Source: Lepidostoma basale
Taxonomy: Eukaryota; Arthropoda; Insecta; Trichoptera; Lepidostomatidae
DNA: 64,000 bases
Direction of reading: 5' to 3'
NCBI GenBank assembly: GCA_022606425.2
Contig: JAHDVF020001050.1
Coordinates: 1,266,001 to 1,330,000, forward strand
Shown: one piece after another, positions 19,606-30,356 of the stretch
How positions within the stretch are numbered: position 1 is the stretch's first letter
Layout of the letters: every line of letters starts with the position of its first letter
Position numbers and translations under genes: made by a program
The notes under the pieces: model-generated
Databases searched by the model: none
Seen by the model: the letters and a program-made list of their open reading frames with translations, nothing else
What the model was told of the DNA's origin: nothing

Positions 19606-19859
19606 AGCATTGAAACGAAACACGAAAGAAACAATGTTCTTCCTTCATCAATGTGTTCCATAATTTTTTTTTAAAACATCTAGTAAATAGACGTTTCATT
19701 CGTATTATTTTTAAAATGGATTTTTATATCATTATTCAGGAAACAATATATAAGATTTTTATCTTAATAAGAACATTTTAATTTAATTTCATAAAATAAA
19801 AAAATGATTATTACAACAACGATAGGTTACAAAGGAATTATAAGAAATCACAAGACAGA
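19606..19859. other. AT-rich DNA, nothing recognised
   Basis: No signal was seen. Confidence 0.3.
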
Positions 19860-20360
19860 TAGTGCACCCCTAGAACAACTCCGATTGCTATAAAACATGT
19901 ATATCTCTGAGGCGACACGATTGAGTGAAGATGCTTCTATATCTAAAGGCATAACCATTGACAGGTTAGTTCAACAGAAACGATATGCTTTATCTTGGAC
20001 GAAGATAATTTTCAAAGACATTTAGACCTACATCCCTCAAGATATCCGAGTTTTGAATATGGCCGCCAATCAATTGAAATAAGTAAACCAATGAATCAAC
20101 CCATCTTCCCCAATGATTGCTAGCTTAACATGCACGAAGTCTGTCAAAAAGTGCCACGGGTAATAACCGTCGTGAAGTTGGTTTGAACACATGAAAAGTA
20201 GGAGGGAAGAGTTGCAAGGAGTTTTGGAACTGTCGGAGATATCTGTCAGGAACAAATGGACCCCTCTATCACGGTTAAGTTCCTGAAATATCCCTTGATC
20301 TAAAGAAATAGGCCGTGAGAAACCCATCTCTTCGAAGCTGCAGAATTTTGAATACAGCAG
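19860..20360 (-). mobile_element. Diverged Jockey-like LINE pieces
   Basis: Antisense segments resemble the GATTT-LINE C-terminus: the DRYLRQRQH and PVGRAISLL regions near 19900-20000 and 20215-20340. They carry indels and stops, and two partial copies appear to lie side by side. Confidence 0.5.
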
Positions 20361-20718
20361 GTTGTTTGAACCTTACACAATCTTTAAGTGCCCCAGATGG
20401 CAACAAAAAAGTGTAAATTTGTAGAGCAGGATTTGCCCAACAGGACTGCCACCAGACAGCATCATGCCGATCACGATAAGCTCAAGAGAATTGGAGGTTG
20501 ATACAGGACCTCGTTGAAAATATAATGAAGACAAAAGAACGTGACGAAAACCAAGAAGGAAGAGCCCCATAGGACAAGATCATATCTCTGGGTATGTCGA
20601 AAGGCAGGAACTAGGATGTGACAGAAGATGAAGGGTTTTAGCCGGTCGGAGTCCGGCACTACCCGACCAGAAAGATCGGGTGTCCATGTCCAGGATTTCC
20701 TCTCAATAATAATAAAAA
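20361..20718. other. Possible LINE 3' end, family uncertain
   Basis: The ending GGTTTTAGCCGGTCGG, GTCCGGCACTACCCG and GGATTTCCTCTCAATAATAAT resembles 3' ends of insect LINEs that I recall only loosely. No coding segment is clear. Confidence 0.3.
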
Positions 20719-20719
20719 A

Positions 20720-20934
20720 GGTCGTTTGAACCCAATTACTGTTGACAATTTTTTTTTTGCAATAATATTGATTCTTTTGACATGTTTTAGGTAGCTAATC
20801 TATCGCCATTTTATTGTTACGTGTATTCTACACAAGACTAAAGGGAGTGTGACAATTACACTGCCTTCGCCGAGAATTGAACCCGGACCTTGGCAGTCAG
20901 AGCTCTTACCACTCTGCCACAAAGGTCGTCGCAA
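20720..20934 (-). mobile_element. tRNA-headed SINE
   Basis: Antisense copy, with body AAGGTCGTTTGAACCCAATTAC and the head at 20870-20934. The B box region reads GGTTCAATTCTC on the sense strand. It is full length but diverged. Confidence 0.7.
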
Positions 20935-20949
20935 TTTGATATGAAACAA

Positions 20950-21463
20950 CTAAATAACTTAAATTTTTAATTGTATCTCAATAGAGACGAAGAAACAAAC
21001 TGGAAACTGAATATGGATGATCAAGGTGTTTACAGGACTTATGACCTGTCATTGGTTGAGTTAAGCGCACGCTTTATGTAATTACAACATTCCCCATTCC
21101 ACCATTGTTATTATGATCATGTATGATACATTTTTTTTGGAAGTTGTATATATACTCCAAATTCATACTTATCTTCACGTGGCAGTTCCAGTTAGCCATC
21201 TATGTAGATTTGATTGTACTAATTAATTTTTTAGATTAATCTATACAATCCATCCACTAACGCCATCTATGAAGAATGATTGTTTAGCATTTAGCAAACT
21301 ACTTTATTAACACAATGCGAAGAGGCTACCGCCTCCTATCGCACTGTTAGAAGTCGCCTGGAGTATCCACTCCTATTTTATACGCCAAACAGATGTATTC
21401 GTGTACAGTATGTATTCGTATACAGATGTATTCGTATACAGATGTAAGTATACATTTCACAAA
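20950..21463. mobile_element. MITE-like element Q, long-TIR type
   Basis: It starts near the inner terminal repeat TGTATCTCAATAGAGACGAAG. It then shares GACTTATGACCTGTCATTGG, the block ACATTCCCCATTCCACC and the terminal GTATACATTTCACAAAT with 38217-38672 and 56905-57533. Near 21400 the GATGTATTCGTATACA unit is triplicated. It has no coding capacity. Confidence 0.65.
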
Positions 21464-21953
21464 TAACTAAATAACTAACCATTACGCCATCTCTCCGAAG
21501 GGGTAGGCAGAAATAATGTTCTGCCACACTTTTCTTTCCTCACATATTTCTCTCGTTTCCTCAACATTCATACATCGTGTCATGCACGCGCGTCGATTTC
21601 TCTGAATCCTCACATGGCCGACATTCAATATTTGATTTATTTGATCGTGCTACATTTTCCTCGGTCTTCCTCTATTTCTAGTTCCATTTAAATCGTTAGC
21701 ATTCTTATATGTATATATATTTTTACCATTCTTTCTTCATTCATTCATTCCATATGTCCGAACCATTCTAATGATCCTTTTATTATTTTGTTCATAACAC
21801 CATCATACGCACCGCATTCACTTTTTATATTTTCATTCGACAATATCATACACAGAGTTTCCACACATTCGTCTAAATTTCTACTGCATTTATTCTACTT
21901 CCATCCTTCTTTTGCCAGTTCCATGCTTCGCTTCCATACATAAGGGTCGGATA
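21464..21953 (-). mobile_element. GTTA-LINE 3' end
   Basis: From the antisense tail AACTAAATAACTAACC to the TLMYGSEAW codons. It has broken frames. It sits exactly at the outer end of MITE Q. Confidence 0.7.
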
Positions 21954-22344
21954 TGAAATAATATGTTTTTAAGTAATGAAATATGAGAGAAATATTTCGT
22001 TAGGCGAAAATATATACATAATATAAAATTTGTTTTGAAAACAAATAAGAGTGTCTAAGCATCTTGAATAGAAAGGATTTTTTGTATGTCTGTATCGCGG
22101 ATGCTGTTTTCAGAGTTTCGCAACAAAATTGTTTGAAAACTCGGAAACATTTCTGTATTTACACTAAACAAAATTTAATCATGTTTCGCAGAATTAAGTT
22201 AACGGCCATAAATCCTTTCAGACTTTTAATAAAATGCCTTCATAATGCCTAGCTTCGTCCTTATTGAGATATAAATGTTTTAAAACAGTAGAGAAAATGA
22301 CAATAAAATTTTAAGGAAGAGTTTTTACGTATGAACTTTCTATG
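21954..22344. other. AT-rich DNA, nothing recognised
   Basis: A 62-codon open frame at 22064-22252 has no support. Confidence 0.3.
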
Positions 22345-22418
22345 TATTTATATTTTATTTTATTTTATATACTTTGTATACAACACTCACTTTTTAAACA
22401 AATTAAAATTAAATATCA

Positions 22419-22450
22419 AACATGTGTCGGACTACCCAGCCCTTCCTCAG
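22419..22450 (-). ncRNA. Hammerhead-like motif, family 5
   Basis: Antisense: CUGAGGA, A, GGGCU/AGUCC stem with loop, GACAC, palindrome ACATGT, U. The GAAA box is GACA in both copies, so cleavage is unlikely. Confidence 0.4.
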
Positions 22451-22941
22451 TGATATTATATAGATATTCATAAGCGTTCAACGCCGCAGCAAGACTCATT
22501 AAAGGTATTCCAAAAAAGTCCCATATAACACAACATCTCAAAGAACTTCACTGGCTTAAAAGTCCAGAAAGAATCCAGTATAAACTCTGCTGGACAGTCT
22601 TCAAAGCGCTACATGGAATGGCGCCAAGTTATAGGTATATCTGAACTCTGTACTGGGGCAACGCTTCGCCTCAACTAATCTTCCTATTGCCGAGGAGTTC
22701 GCCGAGCGAAGTGTGGATTTCCTTGTATTTAGGCTGTCCGTTATACAGAATTCAGATATATAACTTGGTGCCATTCCATGTAACGCTATGAAGACTGTCC
22801 ATCAGAGTTTATACTGGATTCTTTCTGGACTTTTAAGCCAGTGAAGTTCTTTGAGATGTTGTGTTATATGGGACTTTTTTGGAATGCCTTTAATGAGTTT
22901 TGCTGCTGCGTTGAACGCTTATGAATATCTTTATAATATCA

Positions 22942-22973
22942 CTGAGGAAGGGCTGGGTAGTCCGACACATGTT
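22942..22973 (+). ncRNA. Hammerhead-like motif, family 5
   Basis: This is the sense partner of 22419-22450, with the same sequence and the same GACA in place of GAAA. Confidence 0.4.
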
Positions 22974-23035
22974 TGATATTTAATTTTAATTTGTTTAAAA
23001 AAGGAGTTTGTATACAAAGTATATAAAAAAAAAGA

Positions 23036-23335
23036 AAAATATAAATCATCTACAACACAAAGTATGGCGAACATAGAAGAAGATGTTTGATGGTATGGCA
23101 AAATTTATATGTGGGAATATTGCTTGGTGGTATGACGAAGTTAATATAAACTGTAAATGTACGCTTTTTCCTAACCTTAAATTTCCTAAAGTTATTCATC
23201 GATTGCTTTGAAATTAAGACACAACACTACATTCGAATTCGTTCTAGTTTGTGTCTTTTTGTTTTCATTTAACCAGACTGAGCCATAACAACGCGTGATG
23301 GGGTACCTTAAACAGAATAATATTAAAAAAAAACT
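23036..23335. other. No recognised feature
   Basis: AT-rich DNA with no signal. Confidence 0.3.
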
Positions 23336-23910
23336 AAAATTTGTTTTTAATGCGGCAGTATGACTTATACCAGGTATTCGAAAAAATTATCAAATTTCAC
23401 AACATCTTAAAGATCTTCAAGCTTAAATGTTCTTAACTGTAACTGATAACTGTAAAAAAAACTCTGTTATAAATACCCCAATTGATTATATTTTGTCGCG
23501 ATAGCTGTTTCGCTAAACAATGTCAGCATCGTAAGATCTTACAATCAACTTAAAGGTGCTGAAAAAATCCAGTATAAATTATCCTGGATGATTTTTAAAG
23601 CACTTCACGGAATGGCACCAGCCTTTATATATTACCTCTGTATTGCTGATAGCCATATTTTGAGACAATTCACGCTTCGATCAGTAATAGGCAGATTGGT
23701 TGAGCCAAAACGCAGCGAAGAGTAACGAATTTTCTAGATCTGATGCTAAATATGCTCGTAAAATATGATCCCTGCACGCCTCGGATCCTTGGAAAATCTG
23801 GCTTATTTTATATCTAAATTAAAAGCCTACCATTTCAAAATATCATAAAATTATAAACAACCATCATTTGATCGCTAGTGTCAGATGCAGCTCCCATTAT
23901 TAAATATTAT
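23336..23910 (+). mobile_element. L2/CR1-like LINE end, split by a family-1 unit
   Basis: It matches 42540-43020 (AARLI, HLKDLQA, FKALHGMAP, LVEPKR and LKAYHFKIS codons). It is interrupted at 23431-23548. Many small deletions are present. Confidence 0.65.
23431..23548 (-). mobile_element. Hammerhead-like family-1 unit inserted with TSD
   Basis: A 118-bp antisense unit with trailer (AACTGTTATAAAT type), the palindrome region ATAGCTGT, TTTCGC and a decayed core. Flanks CTTAAATGT (23422-23430) and CTTAAAGGT (23549-23557) look like a 9-bp TSD with one change. The empty site is visible in the LINE at 42655. This shows that the unit moves. Confidence 0.6.
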
Positions 23911-23929
23911 TGTCAAAAAGCCTTTCCCT

Positions 23930-24137
23930 AGCTAGCGCAGTCTGTTAATCTTTATAAACTTGACCATGCTGACGTCCAGGTATAGATCGTAGAACTCTGT
24001 GTTGTATCTCCCTCTCCACGTCTGACCAATCCTTAATGGGTCCGAGGATTCCACGGAGGATTTTCCTTTCGAAGCAGTTCATCTTTACTTCATAACGTTG
24101 AGTGAGTGCCCTATTCTCCGAGCCATCTGTTAGAACT
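23930..24137 (-). mobile_element. LINE type K, internal piece
   Basis: The antisense strand encodes the segment MNCFERKILRGILGPI to VKFIKIN. It matches the sense copy at 58236-58690. Confidence 0.65.
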
Positions 24138-24237
24138 GGTCAAATGTTAGAAATGGTAAAAATCTATATTTGATAATTAATACGAATGAAAACGTACGCA
24201 GATAAAAAAACGTATTTGTGCCTATATATTTTGATTA

Positions 24238-24767
24238 ATATATCCTTATGTATGGAAGCGAAGCATGAAACTGGCAAAAGAAGGATGAGAGTAGAATAAA
24301 TGCAGTTGAAATGAGATCTCTTAGACGAATGTGTAAATTCTCTGTGTATGATAAAGTGTCGAATGAAAATATAAGAAGTGAATGCGGTGCGAATGATGGT
24401 GTTATGAACAAAATAATGAAAGGATCATTAAGATGGTTTGGACATATGGAACGAATGAATGAAGAAAAAATGTTAAAAAAATTATGTGTTAACGATGTAA
24501 TTATGTAGAACCAGAAATAGAGGAAAACGTATCACGATCAAATAAATCAAATATTGAATGTCGGCCATGTGAGGAGTCAGAGAAATCGACGCGCATGCAT
24601 GACATGATGTGTGAATGTTGAGGAAGCGAGAGAAATATGTCAGGAAGACGAGAAGACGAGGAAGAAGAAGGACGAGAGAAGTATGTAAAGAAAGAACAGT
24701 GTGGCAGTCCATTCTTTCTGCCTACCCCTTCGGGGAGACGGCGTGATAGTTAGTTAGTTAGTTAGTT
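24238..24767 (+). mobile_element. GTTA-LINE 3' end with purine-rich insertion
   Basis: Open at 24311-24508 (MRSLRRMCKFSVYD, RWFGHMERMN), then broken. At 24640-24690 a purine-rich block of about 45 bp (GAAGACGAGGAAGAAGAAGG) splits the GAGAGAAATATGTCAGG codons, which are partly repeated after it. The tail is (GTTA)3. Confidence 0.7.
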
Positions 24768-25109
24768 TTATTCTGATTAATTTATTCATTAGTTAGTAAT
24801 AGACTAACTATTTTAAATTCAATTTGCTGTTGACAGAACCAAACTGTTCGTTCATAAAATACGAAGCCGGGAACTCGGTCAACTCGGCTAGCTCTAATAT
24901 TTTAAATCTCACGGTCTGTAAAGCGAAAAGTTACTTCATCAAAGCTATTTTAATCCTATTGTGTTAGTGAAAATTTCACTAATGGCGTTATAATAATTAC
25001 TTTAGCGAGTACCAAGATTTCTTTTCCACCAAATTTTATGTATCTGAAGCTTTTTGATTCTTCATAACATGGGGTGTGTCATGTGTCGTATACGAAAAGC
25101 AACAGATTA
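24768..25109. other. AT-rich DNA, nothing recognised
   Basis: No frame or repeat partner was found. Confidence 0.3.
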
Positions 25110-25176
25110 ATTTATTAATAATTAATACGAATGAAAACGTCGGTTTTCTTGAAGTTTTATTATATTTTATGGGAAT

Positions 25177-25207
25177 GACATGTTTCGCCCTTCTAAGGTA
25201 TTATCAA
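25177..25207 (-). ncRNA. Hammerhead-like motif, family 2
   Basis: Antisense: UUGAUAA, U, ACCUU/AGGGC stem, GAAAC, palindrome ACATGT, C. U3 and A8 replace C3 and G8. Confidence 0.45.
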
Positions 25208-25214
25208 ATGACAT

Positions 25215-25245
25215 TTGATAATGCCTTAGAAGGGTGAAACGTGTC
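25215..25245 (+). ncRNA. Hammerhead-like motif, family 2
   Basis: TTGATAA, T, GCCTT/AGGGT stem, GAAAC, then ACGTGTC, one change from the palindrome. Confidence 0.45.
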
Positions 25246-25319
25246 ATTCCCATAAAATATAAAAAACTTCAAGAAAACTAACGTCTTTATTCATTTTTAT
25301 TATTATTTATATATATATA

Positions 25320-25562
25320 TTTTTTTTTATGTACACAACAGGTCGTTTGGACCCAATTACTGTATACAATTTATATTTTTTAGCTATTATATTGATTCTC
25401 GTGACGTGTGATAGGTAGCCAATCTGTCGCCATTTTATTGTCACGTGAATTCTACACCAGACCAAAGACAGTGTGACAACCACACTGCCATCGCCGGGAA
25501 TCGAACCCAGGACCTTCGGCATGGATGTCAGAGCTCGTAACCACTCTGCCACGAAGGTCGTC
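25320..25562 (-). mobile_element. tRNA-headed SINE, full length
   Basis: It carries the body AACAGGTCGTTTGGACCC, the hairpin GTGTGACAACCACAC and the tRNA-like head with sense B box GGTTCGATTCCC and A box TGGCAGAGTGG. Ends ACGAAGGTCGTC. It is one of the best SINE copies. Confidence 0.8.
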
Positions 25563-25633
25563 AATTAATTATTTAATATGGAATCTTAAATCATTGTTCG
25601 AGAAACAATAAATTTGATTTATATTTTAAAAAC

Positions 25634-26195
25634 CAACTAACTAACTAACCATCACGCCGTCTCCCCGAAAGGGTAGGCAGAAAGAATGGACTGTCACACT
25701 TTTACTGATGCGGCACTCCATCCTTCTCTTTTCGCTCCGCGGGAGACGCGGTGTGATGGGTTGCGAACCTCATCGCCACCAATAGGCATCTCCCGCGCAC
25801 ACTTCGATCGTCCAACACCCACAAAATAAATCTAAAACAAATAATATAAAATACAAAGATATACAATAAAATAACAAAATAAAAATAATGTAACACAAAA
25901 TGTTCTTTTTAGATGGTGCACATATTGTCTATTTAGTTTATGTTCCACGAATCCACCGTTTTTTTAAATTTAGCACATAATGTAATAACACATAATGTTT
26001 TTTTCGATGTTGCACATGTTGACATGGACGATCCGGACTTTTGTGTTTATTTAATTTATGTTACACGTATGAACCGTTTTTTAAATTAGCTGTAATTAGG
26101 CACTTAACAAGAACTTAAAAATAATATCGAAGAAATTATTCAAATTGTCATTGGAACAAATGAAAAATTTTTTTTTACACTAGTCAAAATTCTTC
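25634..26195 (-). mobile_element. GTTA-NAE, full-length-like copy
   Basis: Near-identical to 16078-16655 across the tail, double tail module, GATCGTCCAACACCC joint and AT-rich body with the internal duplication. Both copies end at about AGTCAAAATTCTT, which marks the 5' end. Confidence 0.75.
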
Positions 26196-26339
26196 TACAC
26201 ATACAACATAATACCAGGAACGCATTAGTTATATTTTAATCACAATTTTTATATTCCAGACTGAATTGAACAGATTTAAAGTGAACTTACGCATGCTTCT
26301 ATAATCAATATACTTATTAAAATGCGTTTATTGGTATTA

Positions 26340-26460
26340 TATTGATTTTTTTTCTATTATACAGACTAGTCGTGATACCAGCAAGCCTGGCGAAACCGGT
26401 CGCTGTCGAAATAAATATAAAAGTGGAAGTAGTTAAAAAAACATCGTTTTAATTAATTAT
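26340..26460 (+). repeat. Hammerhead-like repeat, family 6
   Basis: The motif at 26371-26401 is followed by GCTGTCGAAATAAATATAAAAGTGGAAGTAG (shared in parts with 48975-49010 and, inverted, 48730-48760) and ACATCGTTTTAATTAATTATT. Confidence 0.55.
26371..26401 (+). ncRNA. Hammerhead-like motif, family 6
   Basis: CGTGATA, CCAG/CTGG stem, C, GAAAC, palindrome ACCGGT, C. The first core box is poor. Confidence 0.4.
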
Positions 26461-26679
26461 TATTTAAAATGACCATTCATTAAGAGATTTCAGTAAAATC
26501 ATTTGATTATATATTTTCTAAAAAAAAGTGACTATTTAGCCAGTTTCAGATATATACATAATATATACATAATAAAAAAATCAATGTAAAACCGAAAAAT
26601 AAAAACCATTACATTCTCGTATTATAATGGAGTTTTACCAAATAAAAAAAAAAACATAAATAGTATAATAACTAAATTG
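26461..26679. other. AT-rich DNA, nothing recognised
   Basis: No signal was seen. Confidence 0.3.
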
Positions 26680-26890
26680 ACGACCTTTGTGCAGAGTGCC
26701 AAGAGCTATGACTATGACCGAAGGTCCTGAGATCGATTCCCGGTGAAGGCAGTGTGATTGTCACACTGTCCATGGTCTGGTGTAGAATTCACGTGGCGAT
26801 AGATTAGCTACCTATCACATGTCATAAGAATCAATAAAAGTAAATGTAACAGTACTGTAATAGTAAATAGGTTCAAATAACCAATTGGAC
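26680..26890 (+). mobile_element. tRNA-headed SINE, diverged
   Basis: Head GACGACCTTTGTGCAGAGTGCC, B box region GATCGATTCCC, hairpin GTGATTGTCACAC and the body to AACCAATTGG. The A box has lost a base. Confidence 0.7.
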
Positions 26891-27069
26891 ATGAATGTGG
26901 AACGCAACAGGAAACTATCATATTAAGTCGACCAAGTGGTATCTCTAGAACCAGCAAAAACGTTTCATTTTGCTTCAAATCATTGCTTGTCTAAGGCAAA
27001 ATTAAAAATCAAATGTGGAAAAAACTTAGCTATAATTAAAGTTATATAATTCAGAATCAGAAGAGATCA

Positions 27070-27304
27070 GAACAATCTTGAAAAGCTCATCATCACGGGC
27101 AAGGTGGAGGGAAGGCGACCAAAAGGACGACCACCGAGCCGCCGCGCGCCAGTCCGATCAAATCAGGGATCTGACTGGTCTCTCATTAGCTTCAGCCTGG
27201 AGACTGACGGGTGACAGGAGCGCATGGCGTGCCATGGTCAATAGTTTACATGATGGACACGACCCTCAATCATGAGGAATACGATTGAGAAGAAGAAGAA
27301 GGTA
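27070..27304 (+). mobile_element. RTE-like LINE 3' end, type P
   Basis: It encodes a typical ending: LIITGKVEGRRPKGRPP, then after a frame change SDQIRDLTGLSLASAWR and SAWRAMVNSLHDGHDPQS with a stop. The tail is GAA-rich. A second copy lies at 39735-39925. Confidence 0.7.
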
Positions 27305-27305
27305 A

Positions 27306-27584
27306 TTCAGAATAGAATTAAATGGAATACAGAAATTTTTTCTGATTTTTATTTGTTTTTACCTGTAAACATTTTAATTATAAATTTAGTGAGTTCCAGG
27401 TAATACTTTTCTGTATTTTGGGGTTTATCCCTGGATTATTTTCTATGTATTGGGCCACGGCAATAATGTAAATAACCGTTTTCAGCTCCTTTAACTCGTG
27501 TATATAAACTGCAGCGCGTTTGATTTTTCATGCCATTCACATAAAATAAAATAAAACTTCTAGAAAACACACGTTTCATTCGTA
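27306..27584. other. AT-rich DNA, nothing firm
   Basis: The end (27530-27580) has CATTCACATAAAATAAAATAAAACTTCTAGAAAAC, the family-2 trailer without a core. Confidence 0.35.
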
Positions 27585-27995
27585 TTGATTAGTGTTTCAA
27601 AGTGTCCACGGGCTCAAGTGTACACAGAGGTCAATGGAAAGACAGGCACTTGGTGTGAGCTTGCGTGACCGCATAAGGAATGAAGAAATTAGACGCCGCA
27701 CCAGGGTTGCTGACGTCATGGACCGAGTGGCAAAATTGAAATGGCAAAGGGCTGGACACTTGGCTAGACAGGGTGCCAACAGATGGGCACCCAGGATACT
27801 CAGTTGGAGACCATGGGCAAATAGGCGAAGTGTCGGAAGGCCACCGATGAGATGGACCGATGAAATCAAAAGGGTTGGAAAATCTTGGATACGAAGGGGG
27901 CGGGATAGAGACGAGTGGAGGAAACTGGAAGAGGCCGTTATCCAGCAGTGGAGGGAAGAAGGCTAGCAAAGAAGAAAAAGAAGAAGAAGTGTTTT
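27585..27995 (+). mobile_element. GAA-tailed LINE, best copy of 3' end
   Basis: A 5'-truncated copy with an open 124-codon frame and tail AAGAAGAAAAAGAAGAAG. It joins the family-2 trailer at its left. Confidence 0.75.
27592..27966 (+). pseudogene. GAA-tailed LINE polyprotein C-terminus
   Basis: The frame includes KCTQRSMERQALGVSLRDR, RVAKLKWQRAGHLARQ, SWRPWANRRSVGRPPMRW and WRKLEEAVIQQWREEG before the stop. These C-terminal residues are shared by many lepidopteran RT-like proteins. No catalytic residues are present. Open because it is short or young. Confidence 0.7.
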
Positions 27996-28371
27996 AATGC
28001 ATGTAAAATTCGACATTATAGAATTCTACAGTGTAAACGCCTTGTACCTATATATTTTTGTATTTTGTAGGCCACTGAATGAAATTAAAAATAATTTGTG
28101 TTTCCCAAACAAGGTTGCATACCATTAACCCGGGAATTACAAGAAAGAGCAGATGAGGAAAACTTTTAAAGGTGGGATATAAATAATAATCTGGTCCATT
28201 AGGAGAGTAGCACTTGTTCCCGAGTCGTACATAACTCCTCGTTATATTGTGGTACTCGAACTGTGGTCCGGGTGGAGGGTGTATTGTACTGTACAACTTG
28301 TAACAACAAAATACAAAGTCGTAATAAAATAAGTAAAACTATTATATATATTTTTTATTTAATTTATAAAA
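27996..28371. other. No recognised feature
   Basis: Unique-looking DNA with (AT)-rich end. Confidence 0.3.
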
Positions 28372-28560
28372 TTGAACCTCTAGGAAGGCCTAGACAGTGC
28401 CTAATGGATAATGTTCTGGCTGATCTGGCTAGGTTGGGCGAATTGAACTGCTGGGAGCAAAAGGCGCAGGATCAAGGAGCTTGGAGGAAAATCATCAAGG
28501 AGGCTAAAACTCTTCAAGAGCTGTATGGCCATAGGAAATTAGCAAGTAAATATTATAACC
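28372..28560 (+). mobile_element. LINE type C, last coding part
   Basis: It encodes PLGRPRQCLMDNVLADLARL and DQGAWRKIIKEAKTLQELYG, then further codons. The first codons, CCTCTAGGAAGGCCTAGACAG-like, overlap the end of the piece at 50617-51066, so the two fragments together cover more of one family. Confidence 0.65.
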
Positions 28561-28683
28561 TATACAAAACAATATACGAGTATGTTACGATGTAAATGGA
28601 GAATGTAGAAATATATAGAATAGAATAGTCCTCTATAGAAATAGTCTAAGGTAAGAAGAGTAAGTAGAAAGTAAGTAGAAAGT

Positions 28684-29422
28684 CTAAGATAATGATTTTC
28701 GAAAAAGAAGGAAGCATGACAGTCTGCAACATTAGTGTAAACGGTGAAAATCTGGAACAAGTGGATGAATTTGTTTATTTAGGAAGTATGTTTACAAAGG
28801 ATGGGAGGGTGGAGAAGGATATTGAAAGAAGGGTTGGGGCAGGCAACAGAATAAATGGTGCACTTAAAGTTGTCATCGCAAACAAAAGCCTATCCAAAAA
28901 GCTAAGATGGCAGTGCACAATGGTGTTCTTGTGCCGACCCTTATGTATGGAAGTGAAGCATGGAACTGGCAAAAGAAGGATGAAAGTAGAATAAATGCAG
29001 TAGAAATGAGATCTCTAAGACGAATGTGTGGCAAATCTGTATATGATAGAGTGACAAATGCAAGTATAAGAAGTGAATGTGGTGCGAATGAAAGTGTTAT
29101 GAACAAAATAAGGAAAGGGTCATTAAAATGGTTTGGACACATGGAAAGAATGAGTGAAGACAGAATGGTAAAGAAGGTATATGTAAACGGCGTGAACGGA
29201 GCTAGAAATAGAGGAAGGCCGAGGAAAACGTGGCACGATCAAATCAATCAAATATTGAATGTCGGTCACGTGAGGAGTCGGAAAAATCGACGTGCGTGCA
29301 TGACAAGATGTATGAATGTAGAGGAATCGAGAGACGTATGTCAGGACAGAACAGTGTAGCGTTCCATTCTTTCTGCCTACCCCTCCGGGGAGACGGCGTG
29401 ATGGTAAGTTAGTTAGTTAGTT
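28684..29422 (+). mobile_element. GTTA-LINE, longest continuous copy
   Basis: It starts farther upstream than other copies and ends in (GTTA)4. Two open parts, 28692-28994 and 28907-29359, are one protein split by a one-base loss in the A run at about 28895 (five A instead of six as at 10490). A TGG to TAG change at 29357 makes an early stop. Confidence 0.8.
28692..29359 (+). pseudogene. GTTA-LINE polyprotein C-terminal third
   Basis: The upstream frame gives SVNGENLEQVDEFVYLGSMF and RRVGAGNRINGALKVV, the linker and thumb region that follows the RT palm in RTE-like and related LINEs. The downstream frame gives MAVHNG, KWFGHMERMS, GRPRKTWHDQINQILNVGH and RACMTRCMN. The palm catalytic motif itself is not included. 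Confidence 0.75.
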
Positions 29423-29437
29423 AGAAATAGTCCTTTA

Positions 29438-29811
29438 TTGAATGAAAATATAAGAAGTGAATGCAGTGTGAATGAAAATGTAATGAACGAAATAATGAAA
29501 GGAACACTAAGATGGTTTGGACACACGAAAAGAAAAGTAAAAAAAAACTATATTTTAACGATGTCATTTGAACTAGAATTAGAGAAAGACCGAGGAAAAC
29601 GTGGCACGATCAAATAAATAACTTATTGAATGAATCGAGGAAAACGTTTAATGTCGGCCATGTGAGGAGTCAGAGAAATTGATGCGCGTGCATGACACGA
29701 TGTATGAATGTTGAGGAAGCGATAGAAATATGTCAGGAAAGAAAAGTGTGGCAGTCGATTCTTTCTGCCTACTACTTCGGGGAGACGGCGTGATGATTAG
29801 TGTAGTTAGTT
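29438..29811 (+). mobile_element. GTTA-LINE 3' end, decayed, next to another copy
   Basis: It lies in the same direction 15 bp after the previous copy. It has duplicated CGAGGAAAACGT segments at 29593 and 29637. Tail GATTAGTGTAGTTAGTTAC. Confidence 0.7.
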
Positions 29812-30211
29812 ACAATTTCTACCAAATCGCAAAATTCTTTAAAAAATCTATATAAATACGCGTAAAGCAGGAAACAACGTGTACTTTCATGTTGGAGGGA
29901 ATACATCAGAGAATATTTGAATCATGGTGACCCTATTTACTCCTAATGGAGCGCATTAGTTAGGGTGACCACTATCCGGTGACATTAGCTGCGGGAAGAT
30001 AAAGGAATTTACACCCCCAATAGAGTAGGATGACCACAACGAATTGGCTTCGACCTCACCGCTTGCGATTAAATTGTAGAAAGCATGTATAATCCGAAAA
30101 GGATCTAATATTACAAGCCGAATTTGCAACAGAAAATACTGTATACTGTACATTGTTTATGAACAACATTTGTATTTAAAAAAAAAAACAGGGTTATCTA
30201 CCAAAAACACT
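29812..30211. other. No recognised feature
   Basis: Part of 29930-30060 looks like a LINE or intergenic remnant (GGTGACCACTATCCGGTGAC), but I cannot place it. Confidence 0.3.
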
Positions 30212-30356
30212 TTTTTTTTGTATATACAACAGGTCATTTGAATCCAATTACAGTATACAATTATGATTACAGTATACAATTACAGTATACAATGATTTTA
30301 GCTATTATATTGATTCTTATGACATATAAGAGGTAGTTAATCTTTTGCCATTTTAT

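Larger units (their letters stand above)
22345..23035. repeat. Large foldback carrying hammerhead-like family 5 and captured LINE pieces
   Basis: Arms of about 290 bp (22345-22650 and 22745-23035) are inverted copies. From the outside in, each arm holds an AT trailer (ATACTTTGTATAC), a family-5 motif and about 170 bp of the L2/CR1-like LINE coding end (HLKELHWLKSPERIQYKLCW codons). The centre holds more LINE sequence. The arms are diverged by point changes. Confidence 0.7.
25110..25300. repeat. Hammerhead-like foldback, family 2
   Basis: The arms are inverted around about 25208-25214, with motifs at 25177-25207 (-) and 25215-25245 (+) and trailer GAATGACA...TAAAATATAATAAAACTTC on both sides. 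The outer ends read AATACGAATGAAAACGTC, as at 54324. Confidence 0.7.
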
